A DNA stretch of 64,000 nt from G963677325 sp963810555 (GTDB lineage Bacteria; Bacteroidota; Bacteroidia; Bacteroidales; Prolixibacteraceae), in contig CAWENX010000018.1 in NCBI GenBank assembly GCA_963810555.1, forward strand, positions 124,001-188,000. The letters are read 5' to 3'. A model generated the notes under the pieces. That model searched no databases. It was given only the letters and a program-made list of their open reading frames with translations, and had not been told where the DNA came from. This document shows positions 35,499 through 45,194 of the stretch, one piece after another; position 1 is the stretch's first letter; each line of letters begins with the position of its first letter. A program made the position numbers and the translations under genes.

Positions 35499-37863
35499 AT
35501 GAAGAAACTAATCCGTATTCTTGGACTATTCCCTGTTGTCTTTTACCTGATACCTCTTCATGCCCAGGATGATATTGCTATCAGGAAGAAGTATCTTGAT
35601 TATATCTTAAAAATCAATGTTAATTATAAGCCGGTCGACAGGGCCGCACAACCCATTAACCGAAGAGATACAACCTGGATGGACTGGCTGCATCACAGCG
35701 GTGAACTGCCTCCTGATTTTGATAAGATGAAATCCATACCCTTCCTTCCTGATCCTCTTGTTTTGAATAAGGACGGAAAAGATATCCCCATTACCACGAA
35801 AGAACAATGGCAGGAAAAGAGAGAATGGATCAAAAAGGAATTTCAGCACTGGATTTCAGGCACTGTTCCTCCCCCACCGAAAAGTTTTGAGTCAACCATT
35901 CTATCAGACACAATGGAAGACGGAACCCATATTCAAAGGATAGAAATGCGTTTTGGTCCAGAGAACAAAGCCAGGATGAGATTTGAGCTTATGATTCCGA
36001 CAACTTTCGGAAAAGGACCTTTCCCGGTATATATGACACAAGGTTACCACAGAGGCTGGGCTCAACTGGCTGTCCGAAGAGGTTATATCGGATGTGTATA
36101 TGCAGCCGCCGATGGTGATGACGACACTCAGGCCTACCAGGATCTCTATCCCGATTATGATTTTACAGCCCTTATGAGAAGAGCATACGGGACTTCAAGA
36201 GTGGTTGATTACCTTCTCACGCGTAAGGAAGTCAATAAGAGCCAGATTGCACTGACAGGCCATTCAAGGAACGGAAAGCTTTCAATCTGGGCAGCGGCTT
36301 TTGATGATCGTATTGCTGCAGTGATAGGGAGCAGCGGAGGAACTGGAGAAATAACACCATGGAGGTACAGCGATCCTCAATACGCCAGTGAAAGCCTTGA
36401 CTGGGTATGTGCAAATCAGCCGCACTGGTTTCATCCACGACTTCGTTTCTTCTTTGGAAGGGAAGATAAATTGCCTGTTGACCAGAATTTGCTGATTTCA
36501 CTGATAGCTCCAAGGATATTACTGTTCAATTATTCAGTAATGGAGTCGGCGATGAATCCATGGGCCAATGAACAGAATTACCAGTCTGTAAAAAGGGTAT
36601 ATCAATTTTTAGGTGCACCTGATAATATAAATATATTGCCAAGGTATGGTGAACATCCGGTTTCAGCCAGAGATCTGGAACGCTGCATTGACTATCTTGA
36701 TATCAAGTTTAAAAGAAAACAAATCCCCTGGGAGAAAACAGAATATTTCAATTACACCTTTGATTCATGGGAAAAGAGCCATATTCAGGATAAAATTGAA
36801 GCGGGTAAAATAAAACCGGTAGTTCTGCCGATAACCCCGAAAGGGATTGAAACCCTTTCGGGGTTTGAAACTCAAAAGAGTAAAATTCTTGATAACCTCC
36901 AATGGCTTTTGGGAAAAGAACCTTCAGGCGTAAAAGCTACAGATATAGCTCCAATCAGGGGAGCAGACTGGATTGACAACATAACAGGAAGGCCGGTTAT
37001 AAAAAGAGCAAAAGTTATAAATCTTGGCCCTTACAGTGCCATGGGTGACCACCTGAGAGGCATCCTTTATGTTCCTTTAACCCCGAAAGGGGTTGGAACC
37101 CTTTCGGGGTTTGATTCTTCAGGACGGAAAATTCCTGTTGTGATCTTTCTGCATCAGTATGCCTATGGAGGAGGATTTGCAAGAGGATATAATAATCACG
37201 GCGGCAGAGGTAATGAAGCTTTGTTCCAGGCCATGATCGATAAGGGATTTGCTGTTCTTGCCTTTGATATGGTCGGTTTCGGTACCCGTCTTAAAGAAGG
37301 GACTTATTTCTACGACCGCTTCCCTCAATGGTCAAAGATGGGAATGATGGTAAATGATGTAGAAGGTTGGATTGATGGACTGGAGTCATTTGACTATATT
37401 GACCAATAAACATATCTTCCTCCTGGGAAACACTATAGGGGGAAGTGTAGCGTTGATGGCCGCTGCACGGGATCAAAGAATTGCAGGAGTAGCAGTCGTT
37501 TCGGCAGTTACGCCATGGAGAACAAGCAATTCAAGATATGAAAGCCTCAGAACCTATTCCCATCAGCATGGTTTTATCCCAAAATTGGGTTTCTTTGCAA
37601 ATCATCCGCAGGATGCACCGGTTGATTTTGGTGAAATAATGTCGTGCATTGCACCAAGGCCTTTATTGGTCATAGCACCAACCCTCGATCGTTATGCCGA
37701 TCAGGATGCAGTTCAAAGTACAATGAAGTCCGTTGAAAATGTCTATGAAATGTATGGTAAAAAAGACAGGCTTATCTTCCAGAGACCTTTGGAAATAAAC
37801 CGGATGAATGAGGCAATGAATGAAGATGTGGCTAAATTTTATTCAGATATATTAAACAAATAA
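35499..37863 (+). CDS. Two-domain alpha/beta-hydrolase esterase, paralogue 4, one +1 frameshift
   Basis: Frames 35499-37409 and 37372-37863 join into about 787 residues if one C is removed at 37403-37404 (SFDYID, then NKHIFLLGNTIGGS). That matches the 781-785 residues of the other paralogues. Domain 1 elbow TGHSRNGKLSIWAAAFDDR; domain 2 GNTIGG again. It holds two 33-bp palindromes: one in the linker (36833-36865) and a second in domain 2 (37079-37111) that the others lack. Signal peptide present. The break is likely an assembly error, since the remainder shows no decay. Confidence 0.82.
36833..36865 (+). repeat. 33-bp in-frame palindromic element, copy D
   Basis: Left arm AACCCCGAAAGGG, loop ATTGAAA, right arm CCCTTTCGGGGTT. 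Same linker position as copies A to C, encodes TPKGIETLSGF. Confidence 0.88.
37079..37111 (+). repeat. 33-bp in-frame palindromic element, copy E (unique site)
   Basis: Left arm AACCCCGAAAGGG, loop GTTGGAA, right arm CCCTTTCGGGGTT. Encodes TPKGVGTLSGF just before the VVIFLHQYAYGG strand of domain 2. None of the other three paralogues has an element here. Confidence 0.88.
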
Positions 37864-37887
37864 TTCCTAATTCTTAATTATATCAAT

Positions 37888-39225
37888 ATGACAAAAAGAA
37901 GAGATTTTATCAGAAAGACTGCAACAGGAACCGCAGCTCTTTCGATAGGCGGAGTATTACCCGGTTTCAATGCCAAAAGTTACGGCAGTATTATCGGAGC
38001 CAATGAAAAGGTTCTCGTTGCCGTGATGGGAGTAAATTCAAGGGGGCTGGCTTTATCATCTTATTATGCCAAACTGCCTGACAGCGAAGTGGTTTATATC
38101 TGCGATGTCGACTCACGGGCCATTGACAAATGCATAAACACTGTTGAACCGATGCAGAATAAGCGCCCAAAAGGATTGCCGGATTTCAGGAAAGCTCTTG
38201 AAGACAAACAGATTGATGCATTGGTTATAGCCGCTCCCGATCATTGGCATGCGCCGGCTGCAATTTTAGCCTCAAAAGCCGGAAAGAATGTTTATGTCGA
38301 AAAACCGTGCAGCCATAATCCGCATGAAGGCGAATTGCTGACAAAGGTTCAGGAAAAATATAAGAACGTGATCCAGATGGGGAGCCAGCGTCGGTCTTTT
38401 CCCAATGTAATAACCGCAATTGAAGAACTCAGAAATGGCGCTATCGGACGGCCTTATTTTGCAAAAGGATGGTACAGCGACAGCCGCGGAACAATAGGTC
38501 ATGGAAAACCGGCAGAAGTTCCTTCCTGGCTTGATTATGAATTATGGCAGGGACCTGCACCGCGCAGGCCGTTTATCGATAACCTGGTCCATTACAACTG
38601 GCACTGGCGCTGGAATTGGGGAACCGGTGAAGCTTTGAATAACGGAACCCATATGGTTGACCTTATGCGCTGGGGACTTGATGTTAATTTTCCTGTAAAA
38701 GTAGCATCTACGGGAGGAAGATATTGTTTTGAAGATGACTGGGAAACGCCTGACACACAGGTTATATCTATTGACTTCCCTAACCGCACCACCATGGTCT
38801 GGGAAGGACGAAGCTGTAATCCGAAGTGGGAAGAAGGGATGTATGTCGGTGTAATGTTTTACGGAGAGACCGGTTCGTTGGGAATCTTTGACAACTCCTA
38901 CAAGATATTTGATATGAAAAACAAGGTGATCAAGGAGGTAAAGGCTGAGATGCAGGCCAATGAAGCCAATCATACAAGCCCTTCTGCAAATCTTGATCCT
39001 TTGCACATACAGAATTTCATTAATGCCATTAAAAAGGGTGAGAAACTGCATGCGGAAATTCATGACGGATACAAGAGCACTTTGCTCTGTCAGCTCGGAA
39101 ATATTGCCTTGCGTTCTGGCAAAACCCTTAATATTAATCCTGAAAATGGTCATATTATCAATGACAAGGATGCAGAGAAATTCTGGAGCAGGGAATACGA
39201 AAAAGGATGGGAGCCGACTTTATAG
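37888..39225 (+). CDS. Gfo/Idh/MocA-family oxidoreductase, exported leader
   Basis: 445 residues. The leader MTKRRDFIRKTATGTAALS has a twin-arginine-type motif. The NAD-binding entry VLVAVMGVNSRG near residue 36 has lost some glycines of a classical GxGxxG. VEKPCSHNPHEGE near residue 137 is the family EKP motif, and HDGYKSTLL near residue 392 is a typical C-terminal segment. NAD(P)-dependent oxidation or reduction of a sugar is the usual reaction. It follows the esterase gene by 24 bases and may be in the same operon, linking deacylation with sugar oxidation. Confidence 0.88.
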   Translation: MTKRRDFIRKTATGTAALSIGGVLPGFNAKSYGSIIGANEKVLVAVMGVNSRGLALSSYYAKLPDSEVVYICDVDSRAIDKCINTVEPMQNKRPKGLPDFRKALEDKQIDALVIAAPDHWHAPAAILASKAGKNVYVEKPCSHNPHEGELLTKVQEKYKNVIQMGSQRRSFPNVITAIEELRNGAIGRPYFAKGWYSDSRGTIGHGKPAEVPSWLDYELWQGPAPRRPFIDNLVHYNWHWRWNWGTGEALNNGTHMVDLMRWGLDVNFPVKVASTGGRYCFEDDWETPDTQVISIDFPNRTTMVWEGRSCNPKWEEGMYVGVMFYGETGSLGIFDNSYKIFDMKNKVIKEVKAEMQANEANHTSPSANLDPLHIQNFINAIKKGEKLHAEIHDGYKSTLLCQLGNIALRSGKTLNINPENGHIINDKDAEKFWSREYEKGWEPTL

Positions 39226-39352
39226 GCTGTTAGACTTTAGATTATAGGAAGTGAACAGTAAACAACTTACAGAAAATTATCTAAAGCTTATATTCTTTAG
39301 CCTTAAGCCTTATTTCATTCTTTAAATTTTGTTCTTTAATTATACGGAAATG

Positions 39353-39383
39353 TTTGACAGGATAAAATAAACAACTATATTTG
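39353..39383 (+). promoter_or_regulatory. Promoter of tRNA-Val
   Basis: TTTG at 39353-39356, 19 bases, TATATTTG at 39376-39383, an exact match to the Bacteroidetes consensus. The tRNA begins 44 bases later. Confidence 0.78.
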
Positions 39384-39426
39384 CACCACTTTTTAAAAAA
39401 GGAAACTAAATTTTCATAATCTTAAC

Positions 39427-39501
39427 GGGAGCTTAGCTCAGCTGGTTCAGAGCACCTGCCTTACAAGCAGGGGGTCGATGGTTCGAATCCATCAGTTCCC
39501 A
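39427..39501 (+). tRNA. tRNA-Val (anticodon TAC)
   Basis: A 75-base cloverleaf: acceptor GGGAGCT pairs with AGTTCCC (one G-T), D stem GCTC/GAGC, anticodon stem CCTGC/GCAGG with loop CTTACAA and anticodon TAC at 39462-39464, and T loop GTTCGAATC. The CCA end is not encoded. Reads GTA valine codons. Confidence 0.95.
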
Positions 39502-39506
39502 CCCCG

Positions 39507-39547
39507 AAAACCAGTTAGTTGTAAATTGTCAATTACCTGGTTTTTTT
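39507..39547 (+). terminator. Rho-independent terminator after tRNA-Val
   Basis: AAAACCAG at 39507-39514 pairs with CTGGTTTT at 39537-39544, followed by more T residues. It lies six bases after the tRNA. Confidence 0.6.
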
Positions 39548-39559
39548 ATTATAGTGTTA

Positions 39560-39952
39560 TTATTTTCTATCCTTTAGATGAATAAAAAGTTCTGTAATGC
39601 TTATTACGATTAACAGGATATCCAATGTCCATAGAAGTATTATTCCTTTGTCCGGCAAATTTAATTCTCCGAATAACAGCCAAAGTAATAGCACAATTCC
39701 TCCGCATATATTTATACTTATTGCACCAAACAATCCGAGTCCCGTATATTTCACTGCATTTTTACGAAAAGCTTCAATAATCAAAGCAAAAGTGATACCC
39801 AACAAAACTGCTCCTAAAATATTGGGATAAAAATAACTTTCTGAAGAGGGCAATCCTAAAAAATTCACAACCTTGGGTGAGAATGCCAATAACAAAACCC
39901 CCAGGATTAAGTTTATAAATGCATCGAAGAGTAATATTATCTTTTTATCCAT
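39560..39952 (-). CDS. Small four-helix membrane protein, hypothetical
   Basis: 130 residues with about four hydrophobic helices (roughly 6-27, 44-60, 70-92 and 105-124), separated by short polar loops such as FRKNAVKYTG. No motif of a named family was recognised. The topology suggests a small inner-membrane protein. It lies convergent to the tRNA-Val unit and upstream reads into a methyltransferase gene on the same strand with a gap of 48 bases, so the two may share a transcript. Confidence 0.65.
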   Translation of the reverse strand: MDKKIILLFDAFINLILGVLLLAFSPKVVNFLGLPSSESYFYPNILGAVLLGITFALIIEAFRKNAVKYTGLGLFGAISINICGGIVLLLWLLFGELNLPDKGIILLWTLDILLIVISITELFIHLKDRK

Positions 39953-40000
39953 TTTACACCAAAAAATCTGAATTAAACAACCTTACCTTTGTTGGTTCAT

Positions 40001-40777
40001 TTACTTTTTTGCAATAAAAAATAATCGTTTGAACGGAAAAAGAACTTTACCATTGCTTTGCAGAGGATAATCCCTCTTTATACTTTCAAAAACCTGCTTT
40101 TCAAACCCCTCTCTATATTCAGTTTCGTTAATTCTCTCCTTGTATGGCTTCAATCCTGTAGAGCGCATCATATCCAAAATTGATAAATGAGAATCCATAA
40201 TATGAAAATAATCCGTTACCCAGACATCAATTAGTTTAAAATATTGGCTTAATTGATCGTAATAATATGATGGGTTGTTTATTTCAAATAAATCGTCAAC
40301 TCCCCTCGTGACATTGCTCCACCTATCTTGTTTGGCAATCCCGGTAATAGATTTCCCTATTGGCATATCTAAAAATAAAGGTAATTGTATTGCCAGTATA
40401 CCGTTATTAATTAATAAATCAGCAAAACGCCTGATTAAATTACGATGGTCGGGTATCCACTGAATTGCTGCATTTGAAAAAACAATGTCAAATTTATTGT
40501 CGATGTTATCCCGGCTTGCATCAAATAATATCCATTTTTGATCAGGATAATCCTCAGAAGCTTTTTTAATCATTGCAGCTGATTTATCAGCGCCGATAAT
40601 ATTGGAATCAGGCCACCTGTTGACTAAAATCTGAGTGCTGTTCCCGGGACCACATCCAATATCTATAATATTTTTCGGATTCTCACATACAATCCTTTCA
40701 ACCAGGTCTATTGAGGGCTGAATCCGTTCTTTACCGAATTTCAAATACAGGTCAGGATTCCAATCATGTTTATTCAT
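40001..40777 (-). CDS. tam: Trans-aconitate-2-methyltransferase-like SAM methyltransferase
   Basis: 258 residues. The SAM motif NIIDIGCGPGNSTQIL near residues 36-51, the acidic ADKSAAMIKKA near residue 63, and FSNAAIQWIPDH near residue 99 match trans-aconitate 2-methyltransferase, as does the start DWNPDLYLKFGKERIQP. That enzyme methylates trans-aconitate to remove an aconitase inhibitor. The family is very close to the AqI-W-type motif, so function is probable but not certain. Cytoplasmic. It lies 48 bases upstream of the small membrane protein gene. Confidence 0.82.
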   Translation of the reverse strand: MNKHDWNPDLYLKFGKERIQPSIDLVERIVCENPKNIIDIGCGPGNSTQILVNRWPDSNIIGADKSAAMIKKASEDYPDQKWILFDASRDNIDNKFDIVFSNAAIQWIPDHRNLIRRFADLLINNGILAIQLPLFLDMPIGKSITGIAKQDRWSNVTRGVDDLFEINNPSYYYDQLSQYFKLIDVWVTDYFHIMDSHLSILDMMRSTGLKPYKERINETEYREGFEKQVFESIKRDYPLQSNGKVLFPFKRLFFIAKK

Positions 40778-40891
40778 TCAAGTATTAATTTTAAAATTCA
40801 CGGGAGCCATTATGTATAGCATACGGGCTTTAGCCTCAATGCCTTGTTCTGTGAATATTGAATAACCTATAGACTATAATTTGATCGTTCT

Positions 40892-41563
40892 TTACCAAAT
40901 ATACGGAATAATTCGAAACCGGATTTTTTGGGAGTATTCAGAATATCCGTTCAATTCATTTTTCAAGGTATTATCTTCCAGATAAGTTCTAATCAAAGTA
41001 ATGATTATTAAAATACTTGCAGGCAAAATGCTCCACACAGATCCAAATAATAATGGAAATCCAATCAATTGGAAAACTGATCCCATATAGGCAGGATGCC
41101 TTACTAATTTATACACTCCTGTATCGCAAACCGTCTGTCCTCTGTCATTCTGTATTCGTACAGTGCTTGAGAAAAACCGGTTTTGCTTTTGTGCAATAAG
41201 AAAAAGCAACTGTCCCGATATGGTAAGGATAATGCCGGTTAGTATAATGCTCCAGTGAAATTCTGGCGACCAATTATATCGTCCCGAATCAAGTCCGGCT
41301 GTTATAAACATAGCAATTGAAAATAATAAAGACAATCCCAGTATCGCTTTATCCCATTTCTTCCCTCCCTCCCCCGGTTTTGACCGTTCCTCCATCAGTT
41401 CAGTATCCAACCGCAGAACAGTATAATTAAGTAAAAGCATCATAAGGCCGATTCCCACATAAATCCATCCCTGCCAATAATCCAACCGTCCGGCGCTGAC
41501 AAATAATATAAAAAAGGACACTATTGACCCGGAAAGAAATTTAATAAGATAACTGGTTTTCAA
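40892..41563 (-). CDS. Isoprenylcysteine carboxyl methyltransferase (ICMT)-like membrane protein
   Basis: 223 residues with five or so membrane helices. The C-terminal pattern GVYKLVRHPAYMGSVFQLIGFPLLFGS near residues 147-173 (shown in part) matches the ICMT/phospholipid methyltransferase fold, in which RHP binds SAM. Another pattern, YLEDNTLKNELNGYSEYSQK, is also typical near the end. In bacteria the substrate of these enzymes is generally unknown, perhaps lipids. It is transcribed in the same direction as the preceding gene after 114 bases. Confidence 0.8.
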   Translation of the reverse strand: MKTSYLIKFLSGSIVSFFILFVSAGRLDYWQGWIYVGIGLMMLLLNYTVLRLDTELMEERSKPGEGGKKWDKAILGLSLLFSIAMFITAGLDSGRYNWSPEFHWSIILTGIILTISGQLLFLIAQKQNRFFSSTVRIQNDRGQTVCDTGVYKLVRHPAYMGSVFQLIGFPLLFGSVWSILPASILIIITLIRTYLEDNTLKNELNGYSEYSQKIRFRIIPYIW

Positions 41564-41737
41564 ATTTTAACAGATATCATTAGTTAGTTTTTTCATCATA
41601 GTTACAAAATGTAAAGAATTATGAATTATGAATGTTTAGAAAAACTCATAACTCATAATTCTTTTCCCCTTTACACAAAGTCAAATTTATAAAAATCAGG
41701 GAATCGATAGATAAAGAACTCTTTTGTTTGGCCGGTG

Positions 41738-44506
41738 TTACTTCATTGGTTGCTTATTTGTTCCCTGAACTGTTCCGCTCTCTGTGGTCATTCCCGATAA
41801 AACATCTTTCATGGCCTGCAGTTCCTTTCCGTAGCCAGCCCAGTCGTTTTGTTTCAGATAGTCAAGTGCTTTATTATAATGGTTAAGCGCCTCCTGTGCT
41901 TTAGCCGAAAGAGTACTTTTCACGATTTTTTCGATGTTCGTCACTTCCGGGATAGTGGCGACAGCCTGCAGTCCCGAAGGGTTGAAAATAGCCTGAAGGG
42001 ACTCTTCCAGTGTGTTTTTCATTTCAATCTGATCGTTATAGGCTACAATAACCCTTTTCAATTCAGGAATTTTTCCCTGCTCTGATTGCAGGTAAACAGG
42101 CTCAACATAAAGGAAGGAATTTTTTATTGGGATGATAAGCTGGTTTCCCTTGAAAACCTGGGATCCTTGCTGACCCCAAAGAGTGAGTTCGGAAGAAATG
42201 TCCGGCTGCTGATTAATCCTTGCTTCAACCTGCATTGGCCCGTATATCAGCTTATCCTTGGGAAGGGAATAGACAATCAGATCACCGTAATTGGGTGCAT
42301 CGCAGCGGGCACACATCCATGCAATCATATTATCCTTTCCGGATGGCGTAAGGGGAAGCATCAGAATATATTCTTCTTCTTTGGTTCCGGGCAAACGCAT
42401 AATAATATAATAAGGAAACATTAACTGCTGGCTGTTGTTGTAACTTTCGTTGGGGACAGCCCAATAGTCTTCCTGATTATAAAATACTTTAGGATCAGTC
42501 ATATGATAAACATTATACATCTGGATCTGAATGTTAAACAGGTCGGTGGGATACCGTATATGGATTTTCAAAAACTCAGGCATTTCGCTGAAGGATTTGA
42601 AAAGTTTGGGATATATTTTCTGATATGTTTGAATAATCGGGTCTTTGGGATTGATCACATAATAGGAAACATCTCCGTTATAGGCATTTATCACCACTTT
42701 AACCGAGTTGTTGATGTAATTGAAACCCTGCACACTCAGGTTTTGTGATACAGGCTCCGAGTACGGAAACATATTGCTGGTAGTATAGGCATCATGAATC
42801 CAATACAGTTGTCCATCCTGCCCAACCACAAGATAAGGCTGGCTGTCATAGGAAAGAAAAGGGGCAATCGTTTGATCGCGCTGTGAATTATTCCGGTAGA
42901 ACATGATACGGCTTTGTTGGGTCAGATAATCCGTCAGAAGAATTTTAATATCGGAAAATTTCCAGGCATAAACGAAGCGCTTAAACATATTGGAAATACG
43001 TACACCCCCCTCCCCGGCATAATTCGTATAGACATTATCTTCTCCTTTGGGGTAATCAAATTCTTTGGTTGTTGTATTTACCATTACATACTGATCGGTC
43101 TCTTCACCATAATAAATACCCATTTGTTTCAAATTAAGAGGTACCGTGGTTACCGGAGGGATGTCCTTGACAATTAAATCGGGCATACCGTTAGGCAATA
43201 TCTCATTAACCGGGTTCATAACCACGCCATAACCATGTGTGAAAATCAAATGTTTGTTAACCCATGTTTGAGCTCGGTAAGGTATTTGCGAAACCGGCAA
43301 TTCTCGCGCAGCAAGCGCCACTTCTGTATATTTGTTAAACTGATAGCGATCAACCTGGACGCTGTTAAAGTCATAATAAAGTCGGATTTCCTGCAATTGC
43401 TTATAAGTTTCAATCAAAGGCCTGCGGTCCCATAGCCGAATGTTCCTTATCGTATTATCATTTTCCTGGATGTCGTTATAAGTAATGTTTTGTTCGACAG
43501 GGAAAGCTTCATTCTTAATCTTATTTAAACCAAAGGCTTCCCGTGTAAATTTAATATTGTTCAAAATATAAGGTGTTTCTTTTTGCAGTTCATTGGGCTT
43601 TACAACATATTGTTCAATGATGCTGGGATAAATCCCGACAAAACCAATCAGTACCAAAAACCATACTCCGACGCCATATAATATAATTCTCTTTTTCCTG
43701 AAAACCGGAGATACGAATAAAAGGATGGTGATAGCAATGCTCACAAAGAAAATTGTCCAGTAAGCCGGAATCTTGGCATGAACATCCATGTAAGACGGAC
43801 CGTAGGCAACTCCGTGTGAGGAATATAAGACATTATAAAGTTTCAGTATATAGGATACCGTTATGCCGAGCGCAAAAAACCCTGCCAGATTGATCAGGTG
43901 TCTCATCACCCGGTTGGAGTTTTGGAAATATTTCCCGGTCCCGGTAAATGCATTATCAAGATAATAGGAAATAACTACTCCGATAAAAGTGAGAACCACC
44001 ATTAAAATGTACCAACCGGTAATAAACTGGTAGACCGGAAGTTTAAATACGTAAAATCCCGCATCCTTGCCAAAAATCGGCTCCTGAAGGCCAAATGAAG
44101 AAGAATGGATAAATTGCAGGAATATATTCCACTGATCGATGGCATAATTACCCATAAAAATACTGAGTAACAAAATTAGTATTGCCCACAGCCAGAACAC
44201 AGCCTTCCCCTTGTAAATCTGCGAAATCATTTGCCGGGGATCCTCTTCAGCATAATATACAGTTCCCCGTGTGGAAGCTCCTCTCTTTTGCGCAATCCGT
44301 ATGTGAAGGCTGAAAAACAGGGCAAAAACAAGGAAAAAAACGGTAAATGAAACAGCCCTGGCAATGATCATGGTATCAAATACCGATCCGTAGCCAAGAT
44401 TATCAAACCACAACCAGTCCCCGTAATACTTCAGGAAAAGGTTAAATAAATACAATGCCGCTATAATGACAACTATAGTGATGATTAACTTTTTGCTCTT
44501 TTTCAT
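41738..44506 (-). CDS. UPF0182-family large membrane protein
   Basis: 922 residues. About seven hydrophobic helices within residues 8-310, then a long extracytoplasmic region (about 320-860) and a polar C-terminus. Segments such as WLWFDNLGY near residue 32, FTHGYGVVMNPVNEILPNG near residue 425, and EEEYILMLPLTPSGKDNMIAW near residue 720 are hallmarks of the UPF0182/COG1615 family, whose role is unknown. The length fits the family. No partner gene is adjacent, and it appears to form a single unit. Confidence 0.9.
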   Translation of the reverse strand: MKKSKKLIITIVVIIAALYLFNLFLKYYGDWLWFDNLGYGSVFDTMIIARAVSFTVFFLVFALFFSLHIRIAQKRGASTRGTVYYAEEDPRQMISQIYKGKAVFWLWAILILLLSIFMGNYAIDQWNIFLQFIHSSSFGLQEPIFGKDAGFYVFKLPVYQFITGWYILMVVLTFIGVVISYYLDNAFTGTGKYFQNSNRVMRHLINLAGFFALGITVSYILKLYNVLYSSHGVAYGPSYMDVHAKIPAYWTIFFVSIAITILLFVSPVFRKKRIILYGVGVWFLVLIGFVGIYPSIIEQYVVKPNELQKETPYILNNIKFTREAFGLNKIKNEAFPVEQNITYNDIQENDNTIRNIRLWDRRPLIETYKQLQEIRLYYDFNSVQVDRYQFNKYTEVALAARELPVSQIPYRAQTWVNKHLIFTHGYGVVMNPVNEILPNGMPDLIVKDIPPVTTVPLNLKQMGIYYGEETDQYVMVNTTTKEFDYPKGEDNVYTNYAGEGGVRISNMFKRFVYAWKFSDIKILLTDYLTQQSRIMFYRNNSQRDQTIAPFLSYDSQPYLVVGQDGQLYWIHDAYTTSNMFPYSEPVSQNLSVQGFNYINNSVKVVINAYNGDVSYYVINPKDPIIQTYQKIYPKLFKSFSEMPEFLKIHIRYPTDLFNIQIQMYNVYHMTDPKVFYNQEDYWAVPNESYNNSQQLMFPYYIIMRLPGTKEEEYILMLPLTPSGKDNMIAWMCARCDAPNYGDLIVYSLPKDKLIYGPMQVEARINQQPDISSELTLWGQQGSQVFKGNQLIIPIKNSFLYVEPVYLQSEQGKIPELKRVIVAYNDQIEMKNTLEESLQAIFNPSGLQAVATIPEVTNIEKIVKSTLSAKAQEALNHYNKALDYLKQNDWAGYGKELQAMKDVLSGMTTESGTVQGTNKQPMK

Positions 44507-44653
44507 CGGATTTCCTGTTTAGATCAAAATTAAAATGAAAAATACACTTTGTAGTCTATTTACCTTTTTCTATAAACTGACTTAATTAGTAATTCTTTAT
44601 TTTTTAATTCTTAATTAACCACAGCATATCGCCTATCGAGGTCAAATTACGAA

Positions 44654-44920
44654 TTATTTTCCAATTCTCCATATAATATTGGTATTCTTAATATAAATCG
44701 ACTGAAACCCGGCAATTCTTTGAACCTGACAGAATTTGTAAACAGGTCTTCCTCCTTTCAGTAAATCTTTCGCCTCATTTATAAAAGACTGATCTAATGG
44801 AAATTTAAATATATTCCAGTCAATATACTCATTAAGTTTTTGTAGAGGATCTCCAAGTTTACTGAGAGTTTCCAATAAAAAATGATCGTCAAAGAGTCCT
44901 ATATCATTTACATTTTTCAT
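44654..44920 (-). pseudogene. IS5-type transposase N-terminal fragment
   Basis: From ATG at 44920 the reading DIGLFDDHFLLETLSKLGDPL, then NEYIDWNIFKFPLDQ and KGGRP matches the N-terminus of IS5-type transposases. After GGRP the sequence leaves the family pattern and ends after about 30 residues. The DDE catalytic residues are absent, so this is dead IS debris. No terminal inverted repeats were found. The quoted match is limited to about 70 residues. Confidence 0.7.
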
Positions 44921-45017
44921 GTCAGTCCTTTTTCTTGCTAAATTATAAAAATATTCAACAAAAACAATCACATATTACTAACAATCAGAGTTATATATCA
45001 ACAATAGGTTTTTAGAG

Positions 45018-45194
45018 ATGCCCAAAAGAATAAACGAATATATTTGGTTATCTAAACAGCGAAAAAAAAAAAATGATAATCTTAAAGCAAAAAAGGACTT
45101 AGAATTAATGAGTAAATTAAACAATAGAATGATGGATGAGATTGATATTAGTTTGAAAGAGATAGAAAAACAAATAGATAGATTATTAAAATAA
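45018..45194 (+). CDS. Short coiled-coil-type ORF, doubtful
   Basis: 58 residues, very rich in lysine and with heptad-like leucines (ELMSKLNNRMMDEI, SLKEIEKQIDRLL). It is below the usual gene length, and opposite-strand ORFs overlap it. No family recognised. It might be real, since its codons end in a helical pattern, but the region is full of IS debris. Confidence 0.3.
   Translation: MPKRINEYIWLSKQRKKKNDNLKAKKDLELMSKLNNRMMDEIDISLKEIEKQIDRLLK

Noticed and set aside
38542..39153. 203-codon minus-strand ORF inside the Gfo/Idh/MocA gene
   Set aside because: Antisense to a clear oxidoreductase reading with family motifs.
41955..41995. Further copy of the esterase palindrome inside the UPF0182 gene
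   Set aside because: Only CCCGAAGGG-like words match; no full 13-bp arms.
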